From: JABSOG01 sp041583135
GTDB lineage: Bacteria; Pseudomonadota; Gammaproteobacteria; Enterobacterales; Alteromonadaceae
Direction of reading: 5' to 3'
NCBI GenBank assembly: GCA_041583135.1
Contig: JBFHGJ010000009.1
Coordinates: 41,295 to 105,294 of the forward strand
Length of the DNA: 64,000 nt
Under the pieces are notes generated by a model. That model did no database searches and was not told the DNA's origin. It worked only from the letters and a program-made list of their open reading frames with translations. The stretch's first letter is position 1, and the number at the start of each line of letters is the position of its first letter. Positions 1 through 10,326 of this stretch are shown here, in pieces. The translations under genes were made by a program, and so were the position numbers.

Positions 1-689
1 GACTTCGACATCTTCTGTACGCCATCGAGGCCCTCAAGCAAAGGCATCATCAACACCGTTTGTGGGCGTTGGCCTTCTTCTTTTTGCAGTTCACGGCCCA
101 TCAACAAGTTAAAGCGCTGGTCAGTACCGCCAAGCTCGACGTCACATTCCATACAAACCGAATCCCAACCTTGCACCAAAGGATAGAGGAATTCATGAAT
201 GGCAATCGACTGGCCGCCTTGATAACGCTTTTTAAAATCATCACGCTCTAGCATTCGCGCCACGGTTTGACGTGCCGCCAACTTAATCATCCCAGCCGCG
301 CCAAGCTTGTCCATCCACGTGGAGTTAAAGGCAATTTCGGTTTTTTCCGGGTCGAGGATCTTAAATACTTGCGCTTTATAGGTTTCGGCGTTTTGCAGGA
401 TCTGCTCTTTGGTCAACGGTTTGCGGGTAACGTTTTTACCGGTCGGATCGCCGATAAGCCCGGTAAAATCACCAATTAAGAACACGACCTTGTGGCCGAG
501 TTCCTGAAAGGTACGCATTTTATTGATGAGAACCGTATGCCCTAAGTGAAGGTCTGGAGCCGTGGGATCAAAACCCGCTTTGATTTTTAACGGTTTGCCG
601 CTTTTGAGTTTTTCCATCAGCTCGTCTTCGAGCAAAATTTCATCGGCGCCACGTTTGATCTCAGCCAGCGCCTTAGCCAAATCTGTCAT
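1..689 (-). CDS. tyrS: Tyrosyl-tRNA synthetase (3' part lies outside the window)
   Basis: This class I aminoacyl-tRNA synthetase charges tRNA-Tyr with tyrosine in the cytosol. Reading leftward from an ATG at 689, the protein begins [19 protein letters not shown] and carries the HIGH-type motif HLGH in the N-terminal Rossmann fold. The KMSKS signature is the last thing encoded before the window edge, at positions 1-14. Only about 229 codons are present, so the anticodon-binding and S4-like C-terminal parts are missing. Its order relative to the divergent murein peptidase and anmK is common in gammaproteobacteria. Identification rests on both class I signatures. Confidence 0.95.
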   Translation of the reverse strand, partial: MTDLAKALAEIKRGADEILLEDELMEKLKSGKPLKIKAGFDPTAPDLHLGHTVLINKMRTFQELGHKVVFLIGDFTGLIGDPTGKNVTRKPLTKEQILQNAETYKAQVFKILDPEKTEIAFNSTWMDKLGAAGMIKLAARQTVARMLERDDFKKRYQGGQSIAIHEFLYPLVQGWDSVCMECDVELGGTDQRFNLLMGRELQKEEGQRPQTVLMMPLLEGLDGVQKMSK

Positions 690-830
690 TAGGGTATTTC
701 TCTTATTTTTGAGTGCTTGAGGCAGAATTCTACTGTATCGCCTCGTTCAATGAAACCTACCATGACAGTAAAAATACAATCCCAAGTCATTCATCTATTT
801 AACCTCCATTGCCAAGGGTCATTTTGTATA

Positions 831-858
831 TTGACAGCGATGTCTGTCATTTTATTGT
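831..858 (+). promoter_or_regulatory. Candidate promoter with embedded inverted repeat upstream of the murein peptidase
   Basis: A TTGACA hexamer at 831-836 is followed 16 bases later by TATTGT (853-858), a plausible sigma-70 pair. An inverted repeat TGACAG-N6-CTGTCA (832-849) overlaps the -35 box and spacer, where a repressor could act. The regulator is unknown. Seen in sequence only. Confidence 0.4.
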
Positions 859-947
859 GACAAATCCCCTGCAAAGCCGCTAAAACACTGGAAAACCGCA
901 TTTTTTTTGTTTATTCTGAAGCTAACAAGCATGAGGAAATTACGTTT

Positions 948-2297
948 ATGCAACAACTGGTAAAACAGCTTCCCAAACAGCACAAAATCGCCATCTGTGC
1001 GCTTTCCACATTTGTGCTGCTGTTAATGATCTTGCCTTCAGAAAAAGCCAATGCTTATAAAGATCAATCCGTACAAGCACTTAATCAAAAAATAATGTCT
1101 GATGACGCGGCCAACCAATTACAGGTTGGACAAATTTATCCGGTAGAGGTTGACCTAGTAGATTTGGCCTCAAGTGACAACGACAAAGACAATTCGCCGC
1201 AATTGCAGTGGCAAAACGTCACCGTTAAAAATGGTGATAACCTTGCCATTTTGTTCAAAAGGGCCGGTTTTTCTGCTCAGACACTCTACAAAGTCACCTC
1301 TGTAGGCAAACAGACAAAAATTTTAACCAAGATTCACCCCGGTCAATCCATTGCCTTTGGTGCCGATGACAACGGCGTTTTACAACAGCTCAGATATGCC
1401 CAAGATGAAGTCGATACCTTGGTGGTCACTCTCGGCGATGACGACAAATACCACGCCAGTGTTGAAAGTAAAGAAGTTGAAGTGCGTGAGCAATTTGCCG
1501 GCGCCAAAATCACCTCCAGCTTTTGGAATGCCGGTATTGAGGCGGGCCTAAGCGAAAACCAAATCATGAACTTGGCCAATATTTTCGGTTGGGATATCGA
1601 CTTTGCCAACGACCTGCGCAAAGACGACCAGTTCAGTGTGGTGTATGAAACCCGCTATATCAATGGAGAATACATTAACACCGGTCACATTTTGGCGGCC
1701 GAATTTGTCAATCAAGGCGATGTCTATCGAGCGGTACGCTATAAAGATGGCGAATACTACACCCCTGAGGGACGCAGTATGCGCAAGGCGTTTTTGCGTG
1801 CACCGGTGAACTTCAAGTATGTATCTTCAAGTTTCAAACCGCGTCGCTTCCACCCCATTTTAAAACGCTGGAAGGCCCATCGTGGTGTCGATTACGCTGC
1901 CAAAAGAGGCACTCCGGTTGTGGCAGCCGGTAACGGCAAAGTCATTCGTTCAGCCTACAACAAATACAACGGCCACCATGTTTTTATCGAACACCCCGGC
2001 GGCATCGTGACCAAATACCTGCATTTTTCCAAACGCAAGGTCAAACTCGGGGCCAAAGTCAAACAGGGTGAAGTGATAGGCTTGGTCGGCTCGACCGGTT
2101 TGTCTGAAGCGCCGCATTTGCACTTTGAGTTTATTGTCAACGGCGTACATAGAAACCCACGCACCGTGAAAATGCCAAAGGCCAACCCAATTGCCAGCAA
2201 AGAGAAAAACACCTTCTTGGCTTTGGCTCAGCAAAAAATAGCTCAGCTTGAGAGCAACAAACGTGTGCTGTTGGCGCATAATAGCAACAGCAAATGA
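948..2297 (+). CDS. mepM: OapA/MepM-type murein DD-endopeptidase, M23 family
   Basis: Predicted inner-membrane-anchored periplasmic peptidase that cuts peptide cross-links in peptidoglycan to allow cell-wall growth. Residues about 14-32 form a single hydrophobic anchor. Residues about 90-140 resemble the OapA/LysM-like wall-binding region (VTVKNGDNLAILF). The M23/LytM domain spans about 299-405 and has the zinc ligands H311 and D315 (HRGVD) and the HxH pair H390/H392 (PHLHFE). Both metal sites are intact, so an active enzyme is expected rather than an EnvC/NlpD-type activator. The length of 449 fits YebA/MepM (about 440). The stop codon overlaps the anmK start, implying one transcript for wall hydrolysis and recycling. 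MepM versus another M23 paralogue is inferred from domain order. Confidence 0.88.
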   Translation: MQQLVKQLPKQHKIAICALSTFVLLLMILPSEKANAYKDQSVQALNQKIMSDDAANQLQVGQIYPVEVDLVDLASSDNDKDNSPQLQWQNVTVKNGDNLAILFKRAGFSAQTLYKVTSVGKQTKILTKIHPGQSIAFGADDNGVLQQLRYAQDEVDTLVVTLGDDDKYHASVESKEVEVREQFAGAKITSSFWNAGIEAGLSENQIMNLANIFGWDIDFANDLRKDDQFSVVYETRYINGEYINTGHILAAEFVNQGDVYRAVRYKDGEYYTPEGRSMRKAFLRAPVNFKYVSSSFKPRRFHPILKRWKAHRGVDYAAKRGTPVVAAGNGKVIRSAYNKYNGHHVFIEHPGGIVTKYLHFSKRKVKLGAKVKQGEVIGLVGSTGLSEAPHLHFEFIVNGVHRNPRTVKMPKANPIASKEKNTFLALAQQKIAQLESNKRVLLAHNSNSK

Positions 2298-3409
2298 TGA
2301 ACGATTTATTTATCGGCCTTATCTCTGGCACGTCGATGGACGGTGTAGATGCCGTCCTCGTCGATTATACCGGCCCCACCCCAAAGCTGCTCGCCAGCTT
2401 GTGTCATCCCTACCCTGAACTGCTCAGAGCACGACTAAAAGCGCTGTGCGATGAAAAAATAGAGCACAATGAGCTCAACATTGCCTTTGCAACCGACCGT
2501 GCGGTGGCCGAATGTTTTGCCGATGCCGTCGATTTGCTGCTTGCGCAGGCAGATGTAGATAAAACGGCTGTCACAGCCATCGGCAGCCATGGACAAACCA
2601 TTCGTCACTATCCCGATGGCCAGCACGCGTTTACTGTACAAATCGGTGACCCCAACACCATAGCGGCACTAACCGGCATCGATGTCATAGCCGACTTTCG
2701 CCGCAAAGACATCGCGCTCGGTGGACAAGGCGCCCCAATGGTGCCTGCTTTTCATCAGGCCGTTTTTCAAAGTGATGTGGTAGATAGGGTAATTGTCAAT
2801 TTAGGTGGCATCGCCAACCTGACCTTTTTACCCAAAGATAAACACCGAGCCATATTAGGTTATGATACCGGTCCGGCCAACACACTGTGTGACCAATGGA
2901 TACAGCTCAATCAGGATTTAGCCTTTGATGAGCATGGTCAATGGGCTGCTGGTGGACATGAGATCCCAGCACTGTTGGCCCAGATGTTACAAGATGACTA
3001 TTTCGCTCAAAGCCCGCCCAAAAGTACCGGCCGCGAGAAATTTAATTTAGATTGGCTCGCCAACTTCACCAACAATCAAGCATTTAAACCACAAGATATA
3101 CAAAAAACCCTCGTTGCCCTTTCGGCGCACTCATTGGCCGATCAAATCCAACAATGTGCCGACTCAGGCGAAGTGTACCTGTGTGGCGGCGGCGCCCATA
3201 ACGCTTGCTTAAGCACTTATGTCAAATCTTATTTACCTACTTTTAAAGTCAGTAATACCAATGTGTTAGGTGTTCATCCCGATTGGGTTGAAGCCATGGC
3301 CTTTAGCTACTTGGCCCGCGCCTTTATGTTGAAAATGCCCGGCAATATTCCCAGCGTAACCGGCGCCCAACGCCCGGCCGTTTTGGGCTGTCTGTATTTG
3401 GCCGAATAA
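2294..3409 (+). CDS. anmK: Anhydro-N-acetylmuramic acid kinase
   Basis: Cytosolic kinase that converts 1,6-anhydro-MurNAc, released by lytic transglycosylases, to MurNAc-6-phosphate during murein recycling. The N-terminal phosphate-binding motif (GLISGTSMDGVDAV) and the second sugar-kinase motif (LGGIANLTFL) are present, and the length of 371 is normal. The start overlaps the previous stop in an ATGA arrangement; a second Met codon follows immediately at 2297, so the first residue is uncertain by one. Position behind a murein endopeptidase fits recycling of its products. Confidence 0.95.
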   Translation: MMNDLFIGLISGTSMDGVDAVLVDYTGPTPKLLASLCHPYPELLRARLKALCDEKIEHNELNIAFATDRAVAECFADAVDLLLAQADVDKTAVTAIGSHGQTIRHYPDGQHAFTVQIGDPNTIAALTGIDVIADFRRKDIALGGQGAPMVPAFHQAVFQSDVVDRVIVNLGGIANLTFLPKDKHRAILGYDTGPANTLCDQWIQLNQDLAFDEHGQWAAGGHEIPALLAQMLQDDYFAQSPPKSTGREKFNLDWLANFTNNQAFKPQDIQKTLVALSAHSLADQIQQCADSGEVYLCGGGAHNACLSTYVKSYLPTFKVSNTNVLGVHPDWVEAMAFSYLARAFMLKMPGNIPSVTGAQRPAVLGCLYLAE

Positions 3410-3526
3410 CAAACTGTCTTTTATTTGCGCTTTTTTTGTCTATTTATTTGACAAAGCCAAAAATCAATAACTACACTGTGGTTTCTAATTCGCAAAGACA
3501 ACGACAAACAAACAGCAATTGCAGCA

Positions 3527-3730
3527 ATGAAAAATAAAATGAATGCAGGCGATCTGTTCATCGGCATGCTATGTGACAGCCCTCAAGGCACAGGTGTGAT
3601 CTCTTGGGTCGATGAGAATAACCGCTATGTCTATGCCAGAGGGATCCCCGGCGATCAACACTTTAAAGTTAAGATGGAAGATATCGGCTTTCGACTTGAG
3701 TGCCTAAGTCGCCATGTAACAGTCAAGTAA
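3527..3730 (+). CDS. Small hypothetical protein, 67 residues
   Basis: I do not recognise this gene. It is an acidic soluble-looking protein without signal peptide or membrane segment, starting MKNKMNAGDLFIGMLCDSP. The pattern of short hydrophobic strands separated by glycines (GVISWVDENNRYVYARGI) suggests a small beta barrel. It stands alone after anmK with 117 intervening bases and is followed within 10 bases by a strong terminator, which supports it being a real transcribed gene. No function is proposed. Confidence 0.6.
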   Translation: MKNKMNAGDLFIGMLCDSPQGTGVISWVDENNRYVYARGIPGDQHFKVKMEDIGFRLECLSRHVTVK

Positions 3731-3737
3731 CCACAGT

Positions 3738-3770
3738 AGATGCAGCCCAACCGGGCTGCATCTTTGTTTT
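3738..3770 (+). terminator. Rho-independent terminator
   Basis: A perfect 11-bp stem (3738-3748 with 3753-3763, loop AACC) is followed by TTGTTTT. It ends the rightward transcript of the small gene just upstream. Confidence 0.85.
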
Positions 3771-3782
3771 AGCCAGTTCTCA

Positions 3783-4751
3783 TTACCAGCCGTTAAGCTG
3801 CTCAGCCACCAAAGAGGTCAACACTTCAATGTGTTTAGGCGAATCGTTAAGCGCAGGAATATATTGATAAGACTCACCACCGGCAGCTAGAAATACCGCC
3901 TTGTTTTCCTCGGCTATCTCCTCTAAGGTCTCAAGGCAGTCAGCGGCAAACGCAGGACACACCAAATCGACCTTTTTAACCCCCTTGCCCGGCAACGCTT
4001 CTAAGGTTTTGTCGGTATAAGGTTGTAGCCATTCTTCTTTACCAACTCTCGATTGGTAGCAAATGCAATACTCATCGGCTTTAAGTCCGAGAATATCGGC
4101 GACACCTTTGGCCGTTAGTTCACACTCAGCCTTGTATGGGTCACCAAGCTCAACATAACGCTTAGGTAGGCCATGAAAGGAAAACATCAGCAACTCAGAT
4201 TTTGTCTCGCTCTGCGCTCTAAAATCGGCGATGCTTTGCGCCAGCACTTTAAGATACTTAGGCTCATGAGCATAATGCTTGATAAACCGCACCTCGGGAA
4301 TATCGCGCACCTTTGCCATTGCATCTGCTAGGGCATCATACACAGCTGCCGTTGTCGTTGCCGAATACTGCGGGTACAAAGGCAACACCACAATGCGTTC
4401 GATGCCCCGGTCGAGCAGCTTTTCAAGCCCTTGGGCCATCGACGGATTGCCATAGGTCATCGCAACTTCAACCGCGACCTCGATGCCATGTTCGTTTTTC
4501 AACAGCGCCGCCATGGCTTTAGCTTGGGCATAGGTGATCACCCGTAACGGCGAGCCGCCATCTTGCCAGATAGACTGGTACGCCTTTGCCACTTTAGGTG
4601 AACGTATCGGCAAAATCGCCAAATTTAGAATGATCTGCCATAACCATCGCGGGTAGTCGATAACTCTTGGATCGGACAGAAATTGTTTTAGGTATTGCTT
4701 AACGCTTTTGGTATCCGGGTTGTCGGGGGTGCCGAGATTGACCAAAAGCAC
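3783..4751 (-). CDS. hemH: Ferrochelatase (start codon uncertain)
   Basis: Inserts Fe2+ into protoporphyrin IX in the last step of haem synthesis. Family signatures are LLVNLGTPDNP near the start, the LPLYPQYS segment, the catalytic histidine region (MFSFHGLPKRY) and CPAFAADCLETLEE near the end. The coordinates use the GTG at 4751, giving 322 residues, but this leaves only one residue before LLVNLG whereas the E. coli enzyme has eight. The reading frame stays open upstream to a stop at 4811, yet contains no ATG, GTG or TTG there. The true start may be a rare ATC codon at 4787 or 4784, each preceded by a GAGG or AAGG stretch, giving about 333 residues. It lies downstream of adk, the usual order. 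Confidence 0.92.
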   Translation of the reverse strand: MLLVNLGTPDNPDTKSVKQYLKQFLSDPRVIDYPRWLWQIILNLAILPIRSPKVAKAYQSIWQDGGSPLRVITYAQAKAMAALLKNEHGIEVAVEVAMTYGNPSMAQGLEKLLDRGIERIVVLPLYPQYSATTTAAVYDALADAMAKVRDIPEVRFIKHYAHEPKYLKVLAQSIADFRAQSETKSELLMFSFHGLPKRYVELGDPYKAECELTAKGVADILGLKADEYCICYQSRVGKEEWLQPYTDKTLEALPGKGVKKVDLVCPAFAADCLETLEEIAEENKAVFLAAGGESYQYIPALNDSPKHIEVLTSLVAEQLNGW

Positions 4752-4830
4752 ACCGTACTTGTCGGTACTGCGAGTTAACTTGATGATGGCCTTATCCTCA
4801 CAATGAATTTAGGATAGTCCAAACCAACAA

Positions 4831-4847
4831 AGGCCCTTAAAGGGCCT
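4831..4847 (-). terminator. Probable terminator after adk
   Basis: An AGGCCC/GGGCCT stem with a 5-base loop lies 24 bases beyond the adk stop. Read leftward it is followed by TTGTTGGTTT. The T tract is imperfect, so some read-through into hemH is possible. Confidence 0.5.
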
Positions 4848-4870
4848 AATGTGGAATGTGATGCTTGCGC

Positions 4871-5928
<1,058 letters not shown>

Positions 5929-6891
5929 ATGACTAAAAAAAGAACATCATGCTTTAGTGCGTTTGGCGGTTTACTCAGCGCTGTTGCCTTGGCGATGTCG
6001 AGCAATGCGTTTAGTACAGAGGTGACAAAGCTCTCTCAGCTGATTAACGACCCACGTATATCAGACGTTAGAGTCTCGCCCGGCGGTGACTATGTTGCCT
6101 ATGTGACGCCGGTAGAAAACACCGATGTTTTGATTGTCGCCAATAGTAGTGACCTTACCCCACTGTTTAAAGCACAACTTGGCGCGGACAAATATGTCGG
6201 CCAGATCAGCTGGGCCAACGATGAGCGCTTTTTGTTGTGGTCGGCCAAAGCTTACGGTGAGTCGAAAGAAAAACACCTAACCGGAGAAGTGCAGGCAATC
6301 AACTACGACGGTAGTGATAATATCGCCCTGTGGGGCTATCAAAATGGTGAGCGCCAAGGCGTTTTAACATTGGAAAACCGCCTAAAGTATGACCCAGCAA
6401 CTATCCTCGTCGCGACCACTGGCACTTTAACAGGTGATAACCGCACTTTTAGCCAAATGGACATCTATTCCGGCCAAATCTCACCGATTGCGACTCCAAT
6501 GACACCAACAACCACTTTCAAAGTCAAAAATAAAAGCCAGCAACTGGTAAAGGTTGACCTTGATAACAGTGAAAACACTGTCATCACCTATAAGAACGCG
6601 GAAAATGAGTGGCAACTGTTGGCCGACAGCGAGCAATATGACAACGCTTGGATGTTGGACCATAAGCATATCGTGCTTAAAGTCAAAAATGAAAGCAATA
6701 AGCTGGTACAGTTCAATCGCTTTACCGCGCAATATAGCTCATTGGACGACAGCTATCTCAGCGCACGAGAAAAAGATCAGCGCAACTGGGGGGATTTCGG
6801 ACCAAGCGACCGCACCTTAGAAAAAGAAAGTATGCCTTTCAAGGTGCAGGAAAGAAAGGTAAGAGAGTTGCGTTACGGTCGCTGGCGATAA
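5929..6891 (+). CDS. Secreted propeller-like protein, paralogue A (S9-peptidase N-domain-like)
   Basis: Exported protein of 320 residues with a signal peptide (hydrophobic segment ending SNAFST). Segments such as VSPGGDYVAYV and ISWANDERFLLW resemble the blades of TolB-type or prolyl-oligopeptidase-type beta propellers. Those peptidases have an alpha/beta hydrolase domain with a GxSxG serine after the propeller; none follows here, and the protein ends in a basic tail (ERKVRELRYGRWR). It is therefore probably non-catalytic. The next gene is a clear paralogue with a shared start (Met-Thr/Ala-Lys-Lys) and a 33-base identical DNA stretch around 6204-6236. Start chosen at 5929 for its GAAGGAAGGG ribosome site; an upstream GTG at 5890 lacks one. 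The function is unknown; binding or inhibition of a partner is only a guess. Confidence 0.75.
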   Translation: MTKKRTSCFSAFGGLLSAVALAMSSNAFSTEVTKLSQLINDPRISDVRVSPGGDYVAYVTPVENTDVLIVANSSDLTPLFKAQLGADKYVGQISWANDERFLLWSAKAYGESKEKHLTGEVQAINYDGSDNIALWGYQNGERQGVLTLENRLKYDPATILVATTGTLTGDNRTFSQMDIYSGQISPIATPMTPTTTFKVKNKSQQLVKVDLDNSENTVITYKNAENEWQLLADSEQYDNAWMLDHKHIVLKVKNESNKLVQFNRFTAQYSSLDDSYLSAREKDQRNWGDFGPSDRTLEKESMPFKVQERKVRELRYGRWR

Positions 6892-6903
6892 TCAACGATA
6901 GGT

Positions 6904-6921
6904 TGGCGAGCTCGCTCGCCA
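6904..6921 (+). terminator. Weak hairpin after paralogue A
   Basis: A TGGCGAG/CTCGCCA stem with a 4-base CTCG loop lies 12 bases after the stop. The following sequence (CAGCGTTTT) has only a short T run, so termination may be partial. Confidence 0.4.
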
Positions 6922-7141
6922 CAGCGTTTTGAATCGACCATTATTTGTCAATTTGTAACAAGCCCTTTTGAATAAAACAGCGCGCTTTGGCCGATTATAG
7001 CGGCGTTCAACTTGCCCATTTGGCGCCAATTAGTCAACTAAGTATTTGAAAAACATTTAAATTATATATATATTCAGTATTGGTCACTTCGACCATGAAG
7101 CCCCTTTAGCAGGCATTTTGTAAATTTAAGGAAGTTATATT

Positions 7142-8167
7142 ATGGCTAAAAAAACAATATCGCATTTTGGCGCGTTAAGCAGTGTATTTAGTGCTATCGC
7201 ACTGACCCTTTCAAGTAGCGCATTCAGCGCAGATATCTCCATTCCACCTCAGCTTGTCAACAATCCACGGATCTCCACTATAAGTGTTTCTCCCGGCGGC
7301 GACTATGTCGCGTATGTTGCTCCGGTTGAAAATACCGATGTGTTGATTGTTGCCAAGCACAGTGACTTAACCCCACTGTTTACCACCCAATTGGGTAGCG
7401 ATCGCTATGTCGGACAGATCAGCTGGGCCAACGATGAGCGCTTTTTGCTGTGGCCGGTCAAAGCCTACGGCAAATATAAAGACAAGCGCCTCACCGGTGA
7501 GGTACAGGCAATGAACTATGACGGCAGTGAAAATCTGCTGTTGTGGGGCGGCGCCAATGGTGAACGCAAAGGCTTTATGGCCCTTGAAAACAGGCTCAAA
7601 CAAGCACCAGAGAAAATCATCATTGCGACTCAAGAGAGTTTAACAGACGCCAGCAGCACTCGTATTCTCCATCAGATGGATATTTATACCGGTCGCATGT
7701 TGCCTGTTGAGCGTTCGTCAGTGCCTTTGGCTGATTTTGTTGTCGCCAATGATGGCGAGCCGGTGTTGCAGTTGGGGTTAGACGAGAATGACGACACCGT
7801 CATTGCCTACAAGGATCAACAAGGCAATTGGCAGCAGTTGGCTGACAGCAAAAACTACGACGACGGTTGGGTTATGGACGAACAGAACATTGCCCTTAAA
7901 GTCAAAAGCGATGCCGATAAACTGGTTCAGTTCAATCGCCTGACTCAGAAGTATTCGGTGTTGGATATTAGCGTTGTCTCTCAGCTTGAAAAAGAGCAGC
8001 AAGATCAACAAGGTATGATTGCAACCCATAACATGCCAGCATACACCAGCTTGTATCTCGCCGCCCGGAACAGCAACCGCAACGGTCTGAGACAAAAGAT
8101 CCCAGAAAGAAAGCTCAAATCATTGAGAGATTCAGAGCTTAGGCAGCAATCAAACTCAGGCGACTAA
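7142..8167 (+). CDS. Secreted propeller-like protein, paralogue B (S9-peptidase N-domain-like)
   Basis: A 341-residue exported protein, tandem paralogue of the gene at 5929. It has a signal peptide ending around SSAFSA, followed by the same order of blade-like segments: VSPGGDYVAYV, ENTDVLIVAKHSDLTPLF, ISWANDERFLLW, GEVQAMNYDGSEN and LVQFNRLTQKYS. It likewise lacks the catalytic hydrolase half of S9 peptidases and ends in a charged tail. A ribosome site AAGGAAG lies 8 bases before the ATG. The 250-base gap between the copies includes an AT-rich stretch that could hold its own promoter. The pair interrupts the ancestral htpG-adk neighbourhood, so acquisition followed by duplication is likely. 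No function assigned. Confidence 0.75.
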   Translation: MAKKTISHFGALSSVFSAIALTLSSSAFSADISIPPQLVNNPRISTISVSPGGDYVAYVAPVENTDVLIVAKHSDLTPLFTTQLGSDRYVGQISWANDERFLLWPVKAYGKYKDKRLTGEVQAMNYDGSENLLLWGGANGERKGFMALENRLKQAPEKIIIATQESLTDASSTRILHQMDIYTGRMLPVERSSVPLADFVVANDGEPVLQLGLDENDDTVIAYKDQQGNWQQLADSKNYDDGWVMDEQNIALKVKSDADKLVQFNRLTQKYSVLDISVVSQLEKEQQDQQGMIATHNMPAYTSLYLAARNSNRNGLRQKIPERKLKSLRDSELRQQSNSGD

Positions 8168-8173
8168 GCTCGC

Positions 8174-8221
8174 TTTAAGTGAAATAGGCTTAAAGTGAAA
8201 TAGGCTTAAAGTGAAATAGGC
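8174..8221. repeat. Three tandem copies of a 16-bp unit
   Basis: The unit TTAAAGTGAAATAGGC occurs three times head to tail at 8174, 8190 and 8206; the first copy has one mismatch. It lies 6 bases after the paralogue B stop and before the terminator. It looks like slippage-type tandem duplication and could vary in number between strains. Confidence 0.85.
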
Positions 8222-8272
8222 TTAAACCAAAAGCCAATTTCGCAATTGTCTGGGATTATTCCCACCTAAACA

Positions 8273-8300
8273 TAAAGGGCGCTCAATTGAGCGCCCTTTA
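8273..8300. terminator. Bidirectional terminator between paralogue B and htpG
   Basis: A perfect 28-bp palindrome centred on AATT lies between two convergent genes. The flanks are AT-rich in both directions. It can end both transcripts. Confidence 0.8.
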
Positions 8301-8324
8301 ATTTGACCATAAATCAAGCTGAGT

Positions 8325-10247
8325 TTATTTGGCCAATTTCATCATCAGGTTGTTCATGCGAGTAACGAAAGTACCTGGATCTTTAAGGCTACCGCGCTCG
8401 GCCAATAACGCTTGGTCAAGCAGCACTTGAGTCCACTCTTTGAATTGGTCGTCATCTTGCTCGTCGGCAACCAATTTCACCAAATCGTGCTCAGGGTTCA
8501 CTTCAAATACCGGCTTGTTGTCTGGTACCGCCTGACCCATTGATTCCATCAACTTGGCCATTTGCGCGCCCATGTCGTTATCACCGGCAACCACACATGA
8601 TGGAGAGTTGGTCAAACGGTGCGAAACGCGAACATCGCTAACTTGGTCGCCCAACGACTCTTTTACGCGGTCGATAAAGCTTTGATACTCTTTCTCGACT
8701 TCTTCTTGCGCTTTTTTGGTTTCTTCGTCGTCCATATCAGACAAGTCTAAGTTGGCGCTGGTGACAGACTTGAATTTCTTGCCGTCATACTCGGTCAACT
8801 GACCCATCATCCACTCGTCCATGCGGTCGTGCATCAACAACACTTCGATACCTTTTTTGCGGAAGATCTCTAAGTGCGGGCTGTTTTTAGACGCTTCAAA
8901 GCTATCGGTCACGATGTAGTAGATGTTGTCCTGACCTTCTTTCATGCGCTCGATGTATTCATCCAATGAAACGTTTTGTACCGCTGAATCTTCATGAGTT
9001 GAGCTGAAACGGAACAACTTGCAGATCTGTTCTTTGTTGGAGAAGTCTTCTGCCGGGCCTTCTTTAAGCACCTGACCGAACTCGTTCCAGAAGATCTGAT
9101 AGTTTTCTTTGTCTTTCTTGCCCATGCGCTCAAGCATTTTAAGTACGCGGCTGGTACAGCCTTTACGTAACGCTTGAGTCACTTTGCTGTCTTGTAAGAT
9201 TTCACGAGAAACGTTAAGCGGCAAATCGTTTGAATCAAGCAAACCTTTAACAAAGCGTAAATAGGTCGGCATGAACTGCTCAGCGTCGTCCATAATGAAG
9301 ACTTTCTGAACATACAGTTTTAAGCCTTTTTGACGATCGCGGTTCCACAGATCCCAAGGGGCCTTTTTAGGAATGTACAACAAGCTGGTGTATTCGTTGC
9401 TGCCTTCAACACGGTTGTGACTCCAGCTCAACGGTTCTTCCCAGTCGTTGCTGATGTGCTTGTAGAACTCTTTATATTCGTCTTCGCTTACCTCAGACTT
9501 GTCACGGGTCCATAAAGCTTCGGCTTTGGTGATCTTCTCCCACTCACCCGGTACTTCTTCGGTTTTCTCACCGTCTTCACCTTCGCTGGCAGGAATGGGG
9601 TCTTTCCACATTTCAACCGGCATACTGATGTGATCTGAGTATTTGGTCAAAATTTGACGCAACTTCCAGCTGTCTAAGAACTCAGCGTCTTCATCTTTGA
9701 TGTGCAAAATCACATCGGTACCACGGTCGGCTTTGGTGATGTCGGCAATGGAGAACTCACCTTCACCGCTCGATTCCCACTCTACTGCACGATCATGCTC
9801 GCTACCGGCTTTACGGGTGCGTACCGTTACCTTGTCGGCAACGATAAAGGCAGAATAGAAACCGACACCAAACTGACCGATTAATTGTGAGTCTTTCGCT
9901 TGGTCGCCGCTTAGCTTGCTGAAAAATTCAGCGGTGCCAGATTTGGCGATGGTGCCGAGGTGCTCAATCACCTCATCACGGGTCATACCGATACCATTGT
10001 CTGAAATGGTAATGGTCTTACCATCTTTGTCACAGCTGACACGTACGCGCAAGTTGGCGTCGTTTTCAAACAGGTCGCCGTTGGACAACGCCTCAAAACG
10101 CAGCTTGTCTGCCGCGTCCGAAGCGTTAGACACCAATTCACGTAAAAAGATCTCTTTGTTTGAATACAAAGAGTGGATCATCAGATTGAGAAGTTGTTTG
10201 ACTTCGGTTTGGAAACCATGAGTTTCCTTGTGAGCTACTTCTGACAT
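8325..10247 (-). CDS. htpG: HSP90-family chaperone HtpG
   Basis: ATP-dependent cytosolic chaperone, bacterial Hsp90. The N-terminal GHKL ATPase has the signatures [30 protein letters not shown] and [11 protein letters not shown]. The middle domain includes [15 protein letters not shown] and the catalytic-arginine segment LPLNVSRE. The C-terminal dimerisation part ends near residue 640, matching the usual length of about 630. It follows recR in the usual order. A sigma-32-like promoter sits immediately upstream, with its -35 box overlapping the recR stop, so heat induction independent of recR is predicted. Confidence 0.98.
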   Translation of the reverse strand: MSEVAHKETHGFQTEVKQLLNLMIHSLYSNKEIFLRELVSNASDAADKLRFEALSNGDLFENDANLRVRVSCDKDGKTITISDNGIGMTRDEVIEHLGTIAKSGTAEFFSKLSGDQAKDSQLIGQFGVGFYSAFIVADKVTVRTRKAGSEHDRAVEWESSGEGEFSIADITKADRGTDVILHIKDEDAEFLDSWKLRQILTKYSDHISMPVEMWKDPIPASEGEDGEKTEEVPGEWEKITKAEALWTRDKSEVSEDEYKEFYKHISNDWEEPLSWSHNRVEGSNEYTSLLYIPKKAPWDLWNRDRQKGLKLYVQKVFIMDDAEQFMPTYLRFVKGLLDSNDLPLNVSREILQDSKVTQALRKGCTSRVLKMLERMGKKDKENYQIFWNEFGQVLKEGPAEDFSNKEQICKLFRFSSTHEDSAVQNVSLDEYIERMKEGQDNIYYIVTDSFEASKNSPHLEIFRKKGIEVLLMHDRMDEWMMGQLTEYDGKKFKSVTSANLDLSDMDDEETKKAQEEVEKEYQSFIDRVKESLGDQVSDVRVSHRLTNSPSCVVAGDNDMGAQMAKLMESMGQAVPDNKPVFEVNPEHDLVKLVADEQDDDQFKEWTQVLLDQALLAERGSLKDPGTFVTRMNNLMMKLAK

Positions 10248-10326
10248 CGCAGTCGTTCCTCTGTGTTTGTTATCTAGTGTTACAAAATACTTTCGTTGTG
10301 GTCAGTATGACCGTATATAGACATGC

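Noticed and set aside
8174..8221. Tandem 16-bp repeats considered as a small CRISPR array
   Set aside because: The units abut with no spacers, are too short and no cas genes are near.
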